Notes: generated by a model not told the origin, from the sequence alone. A stretch of DNA of 13,320 nucleotides from JBNJEA01 sp051745395 (GCA_051745395.1 JBNJEA010000086.1:1-13320), one strand, 5' to 3'; counted from the first letter of the stretch, positions 1 to 7,986 are shown. Made by a program: numbers and translations.

Positions 1-821
1 GTCCGGTTGACCCCGGCGGCCGGATCGTATTCAAAAACGGTCTGCTTGTGCACCATGGACCGGGTAAATAACGGATCAAAGGGGATGCGGCCGACCACTG
101 CCAGACCATTGGCTTCGGCGTATCTTTCGATCTGCTCGGCCTGCTCCGGGTTTACATCGAATTTATTGATACACACCATGGCCGGAATTTTGAAATGGGC
201 GGCCAGCTCGGCGACGCGCTCCATGTCATGGCGGCCCGAAAGGCTGGGCTCGGTGACGATCAACAGGCCGGTTGCCCCGCCGATGGAGGCGATCACCGGG
301 CATCCCACGCCGGGCGGGCCGTCGGTTAAAATCAGGTCCTTTCCGTTTTCCCCGCCGATCCGGGCGGCGCTCTGGCGCACCCGGGTGACCAGTTTGCCCG
401 AATTTTCCTCGGCAATGCCCAGCCGGGCATGCACCATGGGGCCAAACCGGGTTTCGGAGATATACCAGTTGCCGGACTGGTTTTCCGGAAAATCGATGGC
501 CCCGGCTTCACAGAAATACACGCAGACCCCGCAGCCTTCGCAATCGAGCGGGTCGATGACGAAATCGTCGCTGATGGCGCCAAAGCGGCACATTTCGATA
601 CACTTGCCGCACTCGGTGCAATCTTTTTTACGGATGGATGCCGTATGGCCGGCCATGAACGGATGATCTTCTTTGACCTCCGGCTGCATGATCAAATGCA
701 GGTCCGAGGCATCCACGTCTGCGTCACATAACACCATATTTTTGGCCAGCGCTGCAAAGGCCCCTGTCAAAGTGGTTTTGCCGCTGCCGCCTTTACCGCT
801 GATAATAACGAGTTCTTTCAT
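1..821 (-). CDS. MinD-type P-loop ATPase with inserted 2x[4Fe-4S] ferredoxin domain (3' end outside window)
   Basis: An open frame of 273 codons runs from an ATG at 821 to the left edge without a stop, so the last residues are missing (family members are usually about 285-295 aa). The protein begins MKELVIISGKGGSGKTT, a deviant Walker A motif of the MinD/Mrp/NBP35 class (residues 9-16). Two CxxCxxCxxxC motifs follow at C68/71/74/78 and C94/97/100/104, which predict two 4Fe-4S clusters inserted into the ATPase fold. A switch/Walker B-like LILTDGPPGVGCPV segment comes later. The ATG overlaps the TGA of the preceding ATPase gene (ATGA, 4 bp), so the two are probably translationally coupled. The paired ATPases resemble DVU2103/DVU2104 of the Desulfovibrio vulgaris orange-protein gene cluster. 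ATP-dependent handling of a metal cluster, or a MinD-like positioning role, is inferred from that precedent. Confidence 0.9.
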   Translation of the reverse strand, partial: MKELVIISGKGGSGKTTLTGAFAALAKNMVLCDADVDASDLHLIMQPEVKEDHPFMAGHTASIRKKDCTECGKCIEMCRFGAISDDFVIDPLDCEGCGVCVYFCEAGAIDFPENQSGNWYISETRFGPMVHARLGIAEENSGKLVTRVRQSAARIGGENGKDLILTDGPPGVGCPVIASIGGATGLLIVTEPSLSGRHDMERVAELAAHFKIPAMVCINKFDVNPEQAEQIERYAEANGLAVVGRIPFDPLFTRSMVHKQTVFEYDPAAGVNR

Positions 822-1669
822 GACTGCTGCTTTCCGGAAACGATCTGGTAAATATTTTCGTACAATGCCGTAAATCTTTCCCGCCACTCGGGAAATGCAT
901 CGACCAAGAGATCACCGCGGGAATAGGCCTCGGCGATTTTCCGGTCAAAGGGGATTTCCATGAGCACCGGAATGCCTTGACGCCGGGCATAATCGGCCAC
1001 TGCCGAATCGCCGATATCCGACCGGTTGATGACCAAGCCCGTGGGTATACCGAGTTTTTTCACCACTTCCACGGCCAGCTCCAGGTCATTTAAGCCAAAG
1101 GGGGTCGGCTCGGTGACCAGCAACGCAAAATCCACATCCTTCATAGCGGCGATGACCGGGCATGAGGTGCCCGGCGGTGCGTCGATAATGGCAATTTTTT
1201 CAGGGTCGGCACAGGAACGGACATGTTCGATCAAAGGAGGCGCCATGGCTTCACCGATCCGGATCCGGCCATGTACAAACGCCAACCCATTTTTTACGCC
1301 TTGCTCCACAACACCGACCTCCCGGTGCTGTTCACCGATCGCGCCCGCCGGACAGACCGCCATGCAGCCGCCGCAGCCGTGACACAGCTCATGAAAAGTC
1401 ATGACCGTATCGGCTATGGTGACAATGGCTTTAAACTGACAAATGACTTCGCATTCCCCGCAAAGGGTACACAGGTCTTCATCGACTTGCGGCACCGGCA
1501 TCGATACGGTTTGAGAGCCTTCGAAAGTCGGGTTGATAAAAAGATGCGCGTTGGGCTCCTCCACGTCACAATCGAGCAGTTGCGCCCTTTCGTCCAACGC
1601 CACCGCAAGGTTTGTGGCAATGGTGGTCTTGCCCGTACCGCCTTTTCCGCTGGCTATGCTAATCATCAT
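818..1669 (-). CDS. MinD-type P-loop ATPase with inserted 2x[4Fe-4S] ferredoxin domain
   Basis: This 283-aa protein starts MMISIASGKGGTGKTT, with the deviant Walker A at residues 8-15 and an LLDCDVEEPNAHL segment at 31-43. Two 4Fe-4S motifs are visible at C67/70/73/77 and C96/99/102/106, and the second ends in CP as in bacterial ferredoxins. A DAPPGTSCPV switch-II/Walker B region follows. It is homologous in layout to the next gene downstream (ATG at 821), with which it overlaps by 4 bp, so the pair probably arose by duplication and may act as a heterodimer. The start could be either Met 1 or Met 2; the upstream SD is weak (GGAA about 7 nt from the ATG). It lies 39 bp downstream of the FmdB-like gene and is probably in the same sigma-54-driven operon. 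The family call is secure; the cellular role is inferred from the Desulfovibrio orp precedent. Confidence 0.93.
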   Translation of the reverse strand: MMISIASGKGGTGKTTIATNLAVALDERAQLLDCDVEEPNAHLFINPTFEGSQTVSMPVPQVDEDLCTLCGECEVICQFKAIVTIADTVMTFHELCHGCGGCMAVCPAGAIGEQHREVGVVEQGVKNGLAFVHGRIRIGEAMAPPLIEHVRSCADPEKIAIIDAPPGTSCPVIAAMKDVDFALLVTEPTPFGLNDLELAVEVVKKLGIPTGLVINRSDIGDSAVADYARRQGIPVLMEIPFDRKIAEAYSRGDLLVDAFPEWRERFTALYENIYQIVSGKQQS

Positions 1670-1708
1670 TTCTGATTCCGCCTCAAATCGTTGCTGTTAA
1701 AAAACATG

Positions 1709-1957
1709 CTACGCCTTGCCGCAGCAGCTGCCCGGACCGGCACAGCCCGAATGGCCCGGGGTCTCACCGCAACAGGCCGTATCCCCCGGCCCCGGCATGC
1801 TGCTCGACGCCCTGCCGGAAAACGAGGAAGGGGCAGAGAGCTGTTTTTGCATTCGGCTGCTGCCGCAGCTCCCGCAACTCGGGGTATCGGCATTCCCGGT
1901 AACCAGGAACTCGCCGTTCTGTCCACAGTCCCGGCATACATAGTCATAGATCGGCAT
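1709..1957 (-). CDS. FmdB-type zinc-ribbon protein with Cys-rich tail
   Basis: This is an 82-aa protein. The N-terminus MPIYDYVCRDCG, with CxxC at C8/C11 and a second CxxC at C28/C31, is the FmdB/CxxC-CxxC regulatory-protein signature (a small zinc ribbon). The usual compact ribbon is followed by a Ser/Gly/Pro-rich linker and a C-terminal tail with five more cysteines (CC at 62-63, C72, CC at 78-79). These could bind a metal or a thiometalate. A strong SD (GGGAGGAG, about 6 nt before the ATG at 1957) supports the start. It sits 17 bp after the NifX/ORP-like gene and 39 bp before the first MinD-like ATPase, so it is almost certainly co-transcribed with them. FmdB proteins have been proposed as regulators, but no DNA-binding function can be seen here. 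In this context a metal-handling accessory role is at least as likely (inference). Confidence 0.88.
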   Translation of the reverse strand: MPIYDYVCRDCGQNGEFLVTGNADTPSCGSCGSSRMQKQLSAPSSFSGRASSSMPGPGDTACCGETPGHSGCAGPGSCCGKA

Positions 1958-1974
1958 TGTACTCCTCCCGTTGC

Positions 1975-2349
1975 TTAAACATTATTTCGCCAGCGCCGCC
2001 GGCGCCTGCGTCGGCTGCCACAGCCGGGCATGGTCATATCCGCATTGGGCAGCGTATCGGCCAGGTAGGCGCTGATCACATCATCAATATCACCGGCAAT
2101 AAAAGCAATCCGCTCGATGCCTTTGTTTTCCAGCATTGTATCGACCGTTTGCGATACAGCGCCGCAGATCAGTACATCCACGTCGATATCCGCCAGCCGC
2201 CGCACTTTCTGAAACGGATTGTCGCTGGAAAAAATTTCCTCGAATGTGGCAACGACTTTGCCGGCTTCCACCTCGAACAGCATTAAATGCCGGGACACGT
2301 CAAACACCGGGGATATTCTGCCGTTCCAAACGGATAGCGCAATCTTCAT
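1975..2349 (-). CDS. NifX/NafY-family protein, probable orange protein (ORP) type
   Basis: This 124-aa protein starts MKIALSVWNGRISPVFDVSRH and contains an ICGAVSQTVDTMLENKGI-type core. This is the dinitrogenase iron-molybdenum cofactor biosynthesis (NifX/NifB C-terminal/ORP) fold. Family members bind FeMo-co precursors or, in Desulfovibrio orange protein, a mixed Mo-Cu sulfide cluster. The C-terminus is unusual: PGCGS is followed by seven consecutive arginines and then WRNNV. The start is firm: GGGAGG lies 7 nt before the ATG at 2349. It is the first gene after a sigma-54 promoter at 2376-2391 and after a sigma-54 activator gene. It is followed by FmdB-like and two ferredoxin-MinD genes. That neighbourhood matches the D. 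vulgaris orp regulon and favours ORP over a nitrogenase NifX; no nif structural genes are visible. Which metal it binds cannot be read from the sequence. Confidence 0.9.
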   Translation of the reverse strand: MKIALSVWNGRISPVFDVSRHLMLFEVEAGKVVATFEEIFSSDNPFQKVRRLADIDVDVLICGAVSQTVDTMLENKGIERIAFIAGDIDDVISAYLADTLPNADMTMPGCGSRRRRRRRWRNNV

Positions 2350-2375
2350 CGCCGGTTCCTCCCTTGCTCATGCCC

Positions 2376-2391
2376 AGCATATAACGTGCCA
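2376..2391 (-). promoter_or_regulatory. Sigma-54 (-24/-12) promoter of the ORP/MinD operon
   Basis: The minus strand reads TGGCACGTTATATGCT. This matches the RpoN consensus TGGCACG-N4-TTGCW at all but one specified position (A for the first T of the -12 box). It also keeps the invariant GG and GC dinucleotides exactly 10 bp apart. The predicted start is near 2365, which leaves a leader of about 16 nt that still contains the SD of the NifX/ORP-like gene. A sigma-54 activator gene lies immediately upstream on the same strand. Confidence 0.88.
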
Positions 2392-2404
2392 GCCAACCCG
2401 CACC

Positions 2405-2456
2405 CGCTAACAAATCCAAAAAATATAATAAAATAAAAAGCTTATATTTTACGAAC
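2405..2456 (-). promoter_or_regulatory. AT-rich spacer between putative activator site and sigma-54 promoter
   Basis: The core of this segment, 2418-2451, is almost pure A/T (only one GC step, within AAGCTTAT) in an otherwise GC-rich region. It lies between the palindrome at 2510-2527 and the -24/-12 promoter at 2376-2391. Intrinsically bent DNA or IHF binding at this place commonly helps a sigma-54 activator to reach the polymerase. I found no exact IHF consensus, so only the composition and position support this call. Confidence 0.4.
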
Positions 2457-2509
2457 CGTAAAGACAACCCGCACTGGCCGTTGCACGCCCACATCGGCTT
2501 GCCGCCGCG

Positions 2510-2527
2510 GATTGCAATTGTGCAATC
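2510..2527. promoter_or_regulatory. 18-bp palindrome, candidate upstream activator site for the sigma-54 regulator
   Basis: The plus strand reads GATTGCAATTGTGCAATC, a perfect 7-bp inverted repeat around a 4-bp spacer. Its centre is about 153 bp upstream of the predicted transcription start, a normal distance for an enhancer. It overlaps the stop codon of the activator gene (2526-2528). A further TTGCA half-site lies at 2481-2485, 31 bp (about three helical turns) from the corresponding TTGCA of the palindrome. There is no T-tract, so a terminator role is unlikely. Binding by the neighbouring Fis-type HTH protein is inferred. Confidence 0.6.
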
Positions 2528-3932
2528 ATGGCGTTGATTTCTCGCCCCGACCGTCGGTTTTGGGAAAGCCCAGGCCCAGAGCCTTCATTTTCCGGAACAG
2601 GGTGCTTTTGTCGATACCGAGCTCCCGGGCGGCGGCTTTGCGGCTGTAATGGTTGCGCTTTAACGCATCGTCGATCATCTGCATTTCCATGGAGGCCACC
2701 GCTTCCTTCAGCCCGCCCTCAGGACCGGCCGGCGGGGCGGCATTGGCAAACTCGCCCGGCAGATGCGCCGGTTCGATCCAGCCGTCGTTGCACAGCACAA
2801 AGGCATGCTCGATCATGTTTTCCAGTTCCCGTACGTTGCCCGGGTAATCGTGGGCCATCAGAAGCGACATGGCTGCCGGGGTCACCCCGGAAACGCATTT
2901 GCCCTGGATGTGGTTGAAACGCTCCACGAAATGGGCCACCAGCAGCGGAATATCTTCCTTGCGGGAACGCAGCGGGGGCAGATCCACCTGGATGACATTG
3001 ATGCGATAATACAGGTCCTGTCGAAAGTCGCCGCGTTTCACCAGATCGGCCAGATCCCGGTTGGTGGCGGCAATGACGCGCACATCCACGGACTTGGACT
3101 TCGTGGCCCCGAGCGGCTCAAACGTTTTTTCCTGCAGCACCCGCAGCAGCCGCAATTGCAGGGCCTGGGTGATTTCACCGATTTCGTCGAGCATCAGCGT
3201 GCCGCCGTCGGCCATGGCAAACCGGCCGGGCTTGTCGCGGTGGGCACCGGTAAAGGCCCCGGCCTTATAGCCGAACAGCTCGGATTCCAGCAGATTGTCC
3301 GGCAGTGCGCCGCAGTTGACGGCAACAAAAGGCTTGTGCTGCCGCGGGCTCATGTTGTGAATCGCCCGGGCGAGCAGTTCCTTGCCGGTGCCGGTTTCGC
3401 CGCAGATCAACACCGTGGAGCCGCTTGCCGCCAGTTGCGGCACGATATCAAAAATCCGTCGCATTTCCGGGCTCCGGGTCACCAGGTCCCCGAGCCGGTG
3501 CCGGCCCTTGAGCTCCTTGCGCAATTGTTCGACCAGGCTCAAATCCCGGAACGTTTCCGCTCCCCCGATAATTTCGCCGTCTTTGTCTTTCAACAGGGCG
3601 GTGGACACGCTGATGGGAATACGGCGCCCTTGCGCATTGACAATGAAACCGGCCTTGTCCACGACCGGCTCACCGCTTTGCATGGTCTTTTTCAGGGCGC
3701 AGTCGACTTCGCACATACTGGCCCGAAACACTTCCGAACACGGCCGGCCGATGGCCTCGGCACGATCAGTGCCCGTAATTTCTTCCGCCGCCCGGTTAAA
3801 CGAGGTGATCCGCCATTGCCCGTCAACCGTAAACACCCCGTCGGAAATGCTTTCCAGAATGGTAGCGGTCGGATCCACAGCCGGCTGTCGGGTTTCGTCC
3901 TTTTCCCGTTGCTTGCTCGTTGTCATCGACAA
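2526..3932 (-). CDS. Sigma-54-dependent activator (PAS - AAA+ - Fis HTH)
   Basis: This 468-aa regulator has an N-terminal PAS domain (about residues 22-135) and a full AAA+ core. The core shows Walker A GETGTGKE (178-185), the sigma-54-contacting GAFTGA loop (225-230) and Walker B GGTLMLDEI (243-251). A Fis-type helix-turn-helix closes the protein (AARELGIDKSTLFRKMKALG). There is no receiver domain, so the signal should be sensed directly by the PAS domain. That domain carries C65, C74 and C78 in a C-x8-C-x3-C spacing, a possible redox or metal-binding site. The TTG start at 3932 has AGGA 7 nt upstream; an ATG at 3926 (13 nt away) is the alternative. The gene precedes the ORP-type operon and its sigma-54 promoter, in the same relation as DVU2106 to the D. 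vulgaris orp genes. It is therefore the likely cognate activator. Confidence 0.95.
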   Translation of the reverse strand: MSMTTSKQREKDETRQPAVDPTATILESISDGVFTVDGQWRITSFNRAAEEITGTDRAEAIGRPCSEVFRASMCEVDCALKKTMQSGEPVVDKAGFIVNAQGRRIPISVSTALLKDKDGEIIGGAETFRDLSLVEQLRKELKGRHRLGDLVTRSPEMRRIFDIVPQLAASGSTVLICGETGTGKELLARAIHNMSPRQHKPFVAVNCGALPDNLLESELFGYKAGAFTGAHRDKPGRFAMADGGTLMLDEIGEITQALQLRLLRVLQEKTFEPLGATKSKSVDVRVIAATNRDLADLVKRGDFRQDLYYRINVIQVDLPPLRSRKEDIPLLVAHFVERFNHIQGKCVSGVTPAAMSLLMAHDYPGNVRELENMIEHAFVLCNDGWIEPAHLPGEFANAAPPAGPEGGLKEAVASMEMQMIDDALKRNHYSRKAAARELGIDKSTLFRKMKALGLGFPKTDGRGEKSTP

Positions 3933-3955
3933 TGAATTGTCCTGTCAGATAATTG

Positions 3956-3972
3956 GCAAAGCCTTGCTTTGC
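3956..3972. promoter_or_regulatory. 17-bp inverted repeat upstream of the activator gene
   Basis: The sequence GCAAAGC-CTT-GCTTTGC is a perfect 7-bp inverted repeat with a 3-nt centre. It ends 24 bp before the TTG start of the sigma-54 activator. It differs from the palindrome in the ORP promoter, so it is not obviously the same protein's site. It could be an operator for another factor or a hairpin in the activator mRNA leader. Confidence 0.4.
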
Positions 3973-4118
3973 AGCCACACAAGCAGCTTTTGCAAAAACA
4001 AAAACTTGATTTTCACATACCATGTTTGTTTTGGTGCGACAATGAGATAATGCTCAAAACTTGCTGGGAAAGAATGTAATCATTTTGGAAAAGAAATAAA
4101 GGTGGGGGAAAAGAATTA

Positions 4119-4182
4119 GGCACTAAGGCACTAAGGGACTAAGGGACTAAGGGGCTAAGGGGCTGAGGGGCTGAGGGAATGA
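4119..4182. repeat. Tandem 8-bp repeat array (8 units)
   Basis: Eight contiguous octamers run as ggcactaa x2, gggactaa x2, ggggctaa, ggggctga x2 and gggaatga. Each step differs from the previous one by one or two bases, so the array degenerates progressively from left to right. It is intergenic and does not preserve a reading frame. Three inverted copies of the same unit lie at 4269-4292. Replication slippage explains the tandem growth; no function can be assigned. Confidence 0.9.
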
Positions 4183-4268
4183 AAGAGTTGTTGAAATCGA
4201 AACCCTTTTACCTCCGTTGACCTTTTCATATTTGTCGCAGATACCTCGGCGCCTTACTACTACATTAC

Positions 4269-4292
4269 TCAGTGCCTCAGTGCCTCAGTCCC
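4269..4292. repeat. Inverted octamer repeats (3 units) just after the carboxylase stop codon
   Basis: The units tcagtgcc, tcagtgcc and tcagtccc are the reverse complement of ggcactga/gggactga, the same unit as in the array at 4119-4182. In the minus-strand transcript that leaves the biotin-carboxylase gene (stop at 4298), this block comes first and the long array follows 86 nt later. The two can form a 16-17 bp stem with some G-U pairs, and a U-rich stretch follows. A terminator-like or 3'-end-stabilising role for the carboxylase mRNA is possible but unproven. Confidence 0.75.
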
Positions 4293-4297
4293 TTTTT

Positions 4298-6310
<2,013 letters not shown>

Positions 6311-6318
6311 AGCCGGCC

Positions 6319-7872
6319 TCACAGCGGGATGTTTCCGTGTTTGCGATCGGGTTTTTCCACTTTTTTGCCTTCCAGAAACTGCAGGGTGCGGATCAACTGA
6401 TGCCGGGTGTCTCTGGGGAAAATCACGTCATCGATAAACCCCCGGCGCGCGGCGAGAAAGGGGTTGGCAAATTTCTGCCGGTATTGCTCCATGCGGTGAT
6501 TCAACACCGCCTGCCGATCGTCGGCTTGGGCGATTTCTTTCCGATAAATGACTTCTGCGGCGCCCTTTGGCCCCATCACCGCAATTTCGGCAGACGGCCA
6601 CGCATAATTGACATCACAGTGGATGTGCTTGGAATTCATCACCAGATACGCCCCGCCGTAGGACTTTCGGACAATAACGGAAATCCGGGGCACGGTGGCC
6701 TCGATAAAGGCATACAGCAGCTTGGCCCCGTGCCGGATAATGCCGCCGTGTTCCTGCTCGGGCCCGGGCATAAAACCCGGCACATCGACCAAACTGATCA
6801 GCGGGATATTGAAGGTATCGCAAAACCGGACAAAACGGGCCGCCTTGTTGGCCGCGTCACTGTCTAACACCCCGGCCAGCACCGCCGGCTGGTTGGCCAC
6901 GAGGCCCACGGCCTGGCCGCCGAGACGGCCGAAACCGCAAATGATGTTTCGGGCGAAATGGGGATGGACCTCCATGAACTCGGAGCCGTCCAACACGCTG
7001 TAGATCAGCACGTTCATATCATAGGTCATCTCGGGATTGGGCGGCACCAGATAATCCAGGGCCGGGTCCGTGCGATGGGGCGGATCGCTTAGATCCAGCA
7101 GCGGAGACTGCTGCCGGTTGTTTGACGGCAGGTAGTTGATCAGCCGGCGCACCTCTCGCAAACACAGGATGTCGTTGGGCAGGGCGAAATGGGCCACACC
7201 GCTTTTGGTGCCGTGCACCCCGGCACCGCCCAGTTCCTCTGCGGTGATTTCCTGGTGAATAACGGTCTTGACCACGTTGGGGCCGGTGACAAACATGTAG
7301 GACGAGTTTTCCACCATGAACACGAAGTCGGTCATCGACGGGCTGTAGACCGCCCCGCCGGCGCACGGGCCCATGATGCACGAAATCTGGGGAACGACGC
7401 CGCTGGCCTTGACGTTGCGGTAAAAAATCTCCCCGTATGCGGCCAGGGCGTCAACGCCTTCCTGGATGCGCGCGCCGCCGGAATCGTTTAACCCGATAAT
7501 CGGGCATCCCATCCGCACGGCCATGTCCATGACCTTGCAGATCTTCTGGGAGTGGGCCTCGCCCAGGGATCCGCCGATGACGGTAAAATCCTGGGAAAAC
7601 ACGCACACCTCGCGACCGTCGATGGTGCCGTGGCCGGTGATCACCCCGTCGCCCGGATAGATCCGTTCATCGCCGATGGCGCTGCCCCGGCCGGTTTTGA
7701 GCATGTCGAATTCTTCGAAGGAGCCGGCGTCGAGCAGCAGCTCGATGCGCTCCCGGGCGGTTAACTTGCCCTTGTTGTGCTGTTCCTCGATCCGTTTTTC
7801 ACCGCCGCATTGAAGCGCTTCGTCCCGCAAGCCCTCCAGGGTGGCGATATTGTCCTGAACCGCGATTTCCAT
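6319..7872 (-). CDS. Acyl-CoA carboxylase carboxyltransferase (beta) subunit, PccB/MmdA family
   Basis: This 517-aa protein has the full two-crotonase-fold carboxyltransferase layout. The N-terminal half shows SQDFTVIGGSLGEAH (93-107), DSGGARIQEG and the oxyanion-hole GPCAGGA (168-174). The C-terminal half shows DVPGFMPG and GGAYLVMNSKH (406-416), followed by AWPSAEIAVMGPKGA. It transfers CO2 from carboxybiotin to an acyl-CoA. In actinobacterial enzymes the residue after GGAY helps to set the substrate (Asp in propionyl-CoA carboxylase, Ile in an acetyl/propionyl enzyme, recalled from published structure work). Here it is Leu410, so a propionyl-only specificity should not be assumed. Methylmalonyl-CoA decarboxylase alpha subunits are also close relatives. 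The start at 7872 is supported by GAGGTG 7 nt upstream. The gene leads the operon and its stop lies just before the biotin-carboxylase start. Confidence 0.94.
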   Translation of the reverse strand: MEIAVQDNIATLEGLRDEALQCGGEKRIEEQHNKGKLTARERIELLLDAGSFEEFDMLKTGRGSAIGDERIYPGDGVITGHGTIDGREVCVFSQDFTVIGGSLGEAHSQKICKVMDMAVRMGCPIIGLNDSGGARIQEGVDALAAYGEIFYRNVKASGVVPQISCIMGPCAGGAVYSPSMTDFVFMVENSSYMFVTGPNVVKTVIHQEITAEELGGAGVHGTKSGVAHFALPNDILCLREVRRLINYLPSNNRQQSPLLDLSDPPHRTDPALDYLVPPNPEMTYDMNVLIYSVLDGSEFMEVHPHFARNIICGFGRLGGQAVGLVANQPAVLAGVLDSDAANKAARFVRFCDTFNIPLISLVDVPGFMPGPEQEHGGIIRHGAKLLYAFIEATVPRISVIVRKSYGGAYLVMNSKHIHCDVNYAWPSAEIAVMGPKGAAEVIYRKEIAQADDRQAVLNHRMEQYRQKFANPFLAARRGFIDDVIFPRDTRHQLIRTLQFLEGKKVEKPDRKHGNIPL

Positions 7873-7934
7873 GGCAACTCACCTCGATTGCGTTGAACCA
7901 TTGGGCATTTTGAAAAATTCCATTCAAATCCTAT

Positions 7935-7986
7935 ATCATATCAAAAAAACGAAACATATGCCATAACTTCATGCCGGATATGGCAT
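7935..7986 (-). promoter_or_regulatory. Carboxylase operon promoter region with 8-bp inverted repeat
   Basis: A perfect inverted repeat ATGCCATA-N13-TATGGCAT occupies 7958-7986. A TATGAT -10-like element lies downstream on the minus strand at 7935-7940, about 63 bp before the carboxyltransferase ATG. No good -35 is present at 17 bp; the best candidate, TGGCAT, is itself part of the repeat. A repressor or activator of the carboxylase operon bound at the repeat would overlap the -35 region. The repeat is certain; the promoter assignment is tentative. Confidence 0.5.

Larger units (their letters stand above)
3933..4297. other. 365-bp intergenic region between the carboxylase operon and the activator gene
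   Basis: This gap holds the promoter region of the activator gene and the 3' flank of the carboxylase operon. Visible structures are a perfect inverted repeat GCAAAGC-CTT-GCTTTGC at 3956-3972, 24-40 nt upstream of the activator start (operator or leader hairpin), a tandem octamer array at 4119-4182 and its inverted partner at 4269-4292. I see no convincing -35/-10 or -24/-12 element for the activator and no credible ORF. Confidence 0.6.

Noticed and set aside
1975..2349. Evidence for nitrogen fixation
   Set aside because: A NifX-family protein alone is not a nif marker. The MinD/FmdB/sigma-54 neighbourhood points to the ORP type and no nif structural genes are present.
2300..2494. Minus-strand 64-codon ORF upstream of the NifX/ORP-like gene
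   Set aside because: It covers the sigma-54 promoter and the AT-rich spacer and overlaps the ORP-like start in another frame. It has no SD and no recognisable domain.
2510..2527. Rho-independent terminator for the activator gene
   Set aside because: The stem is short and AT-rich and no T-run follows on the minus strand. Its position fits an enhancer site better.
2763..3935. 390-codon plus-strand ORF opposite the activator gene
   Set aside because: It is an antisense shadow in GC-rich DNA; the minus-strand frame has full PAS, AAA+ and HTH motifs.
4119..4292. CRISPR array
   Set aside because: The units are contiguous 8-mers without unique spacers, and no cas genes are nearby.
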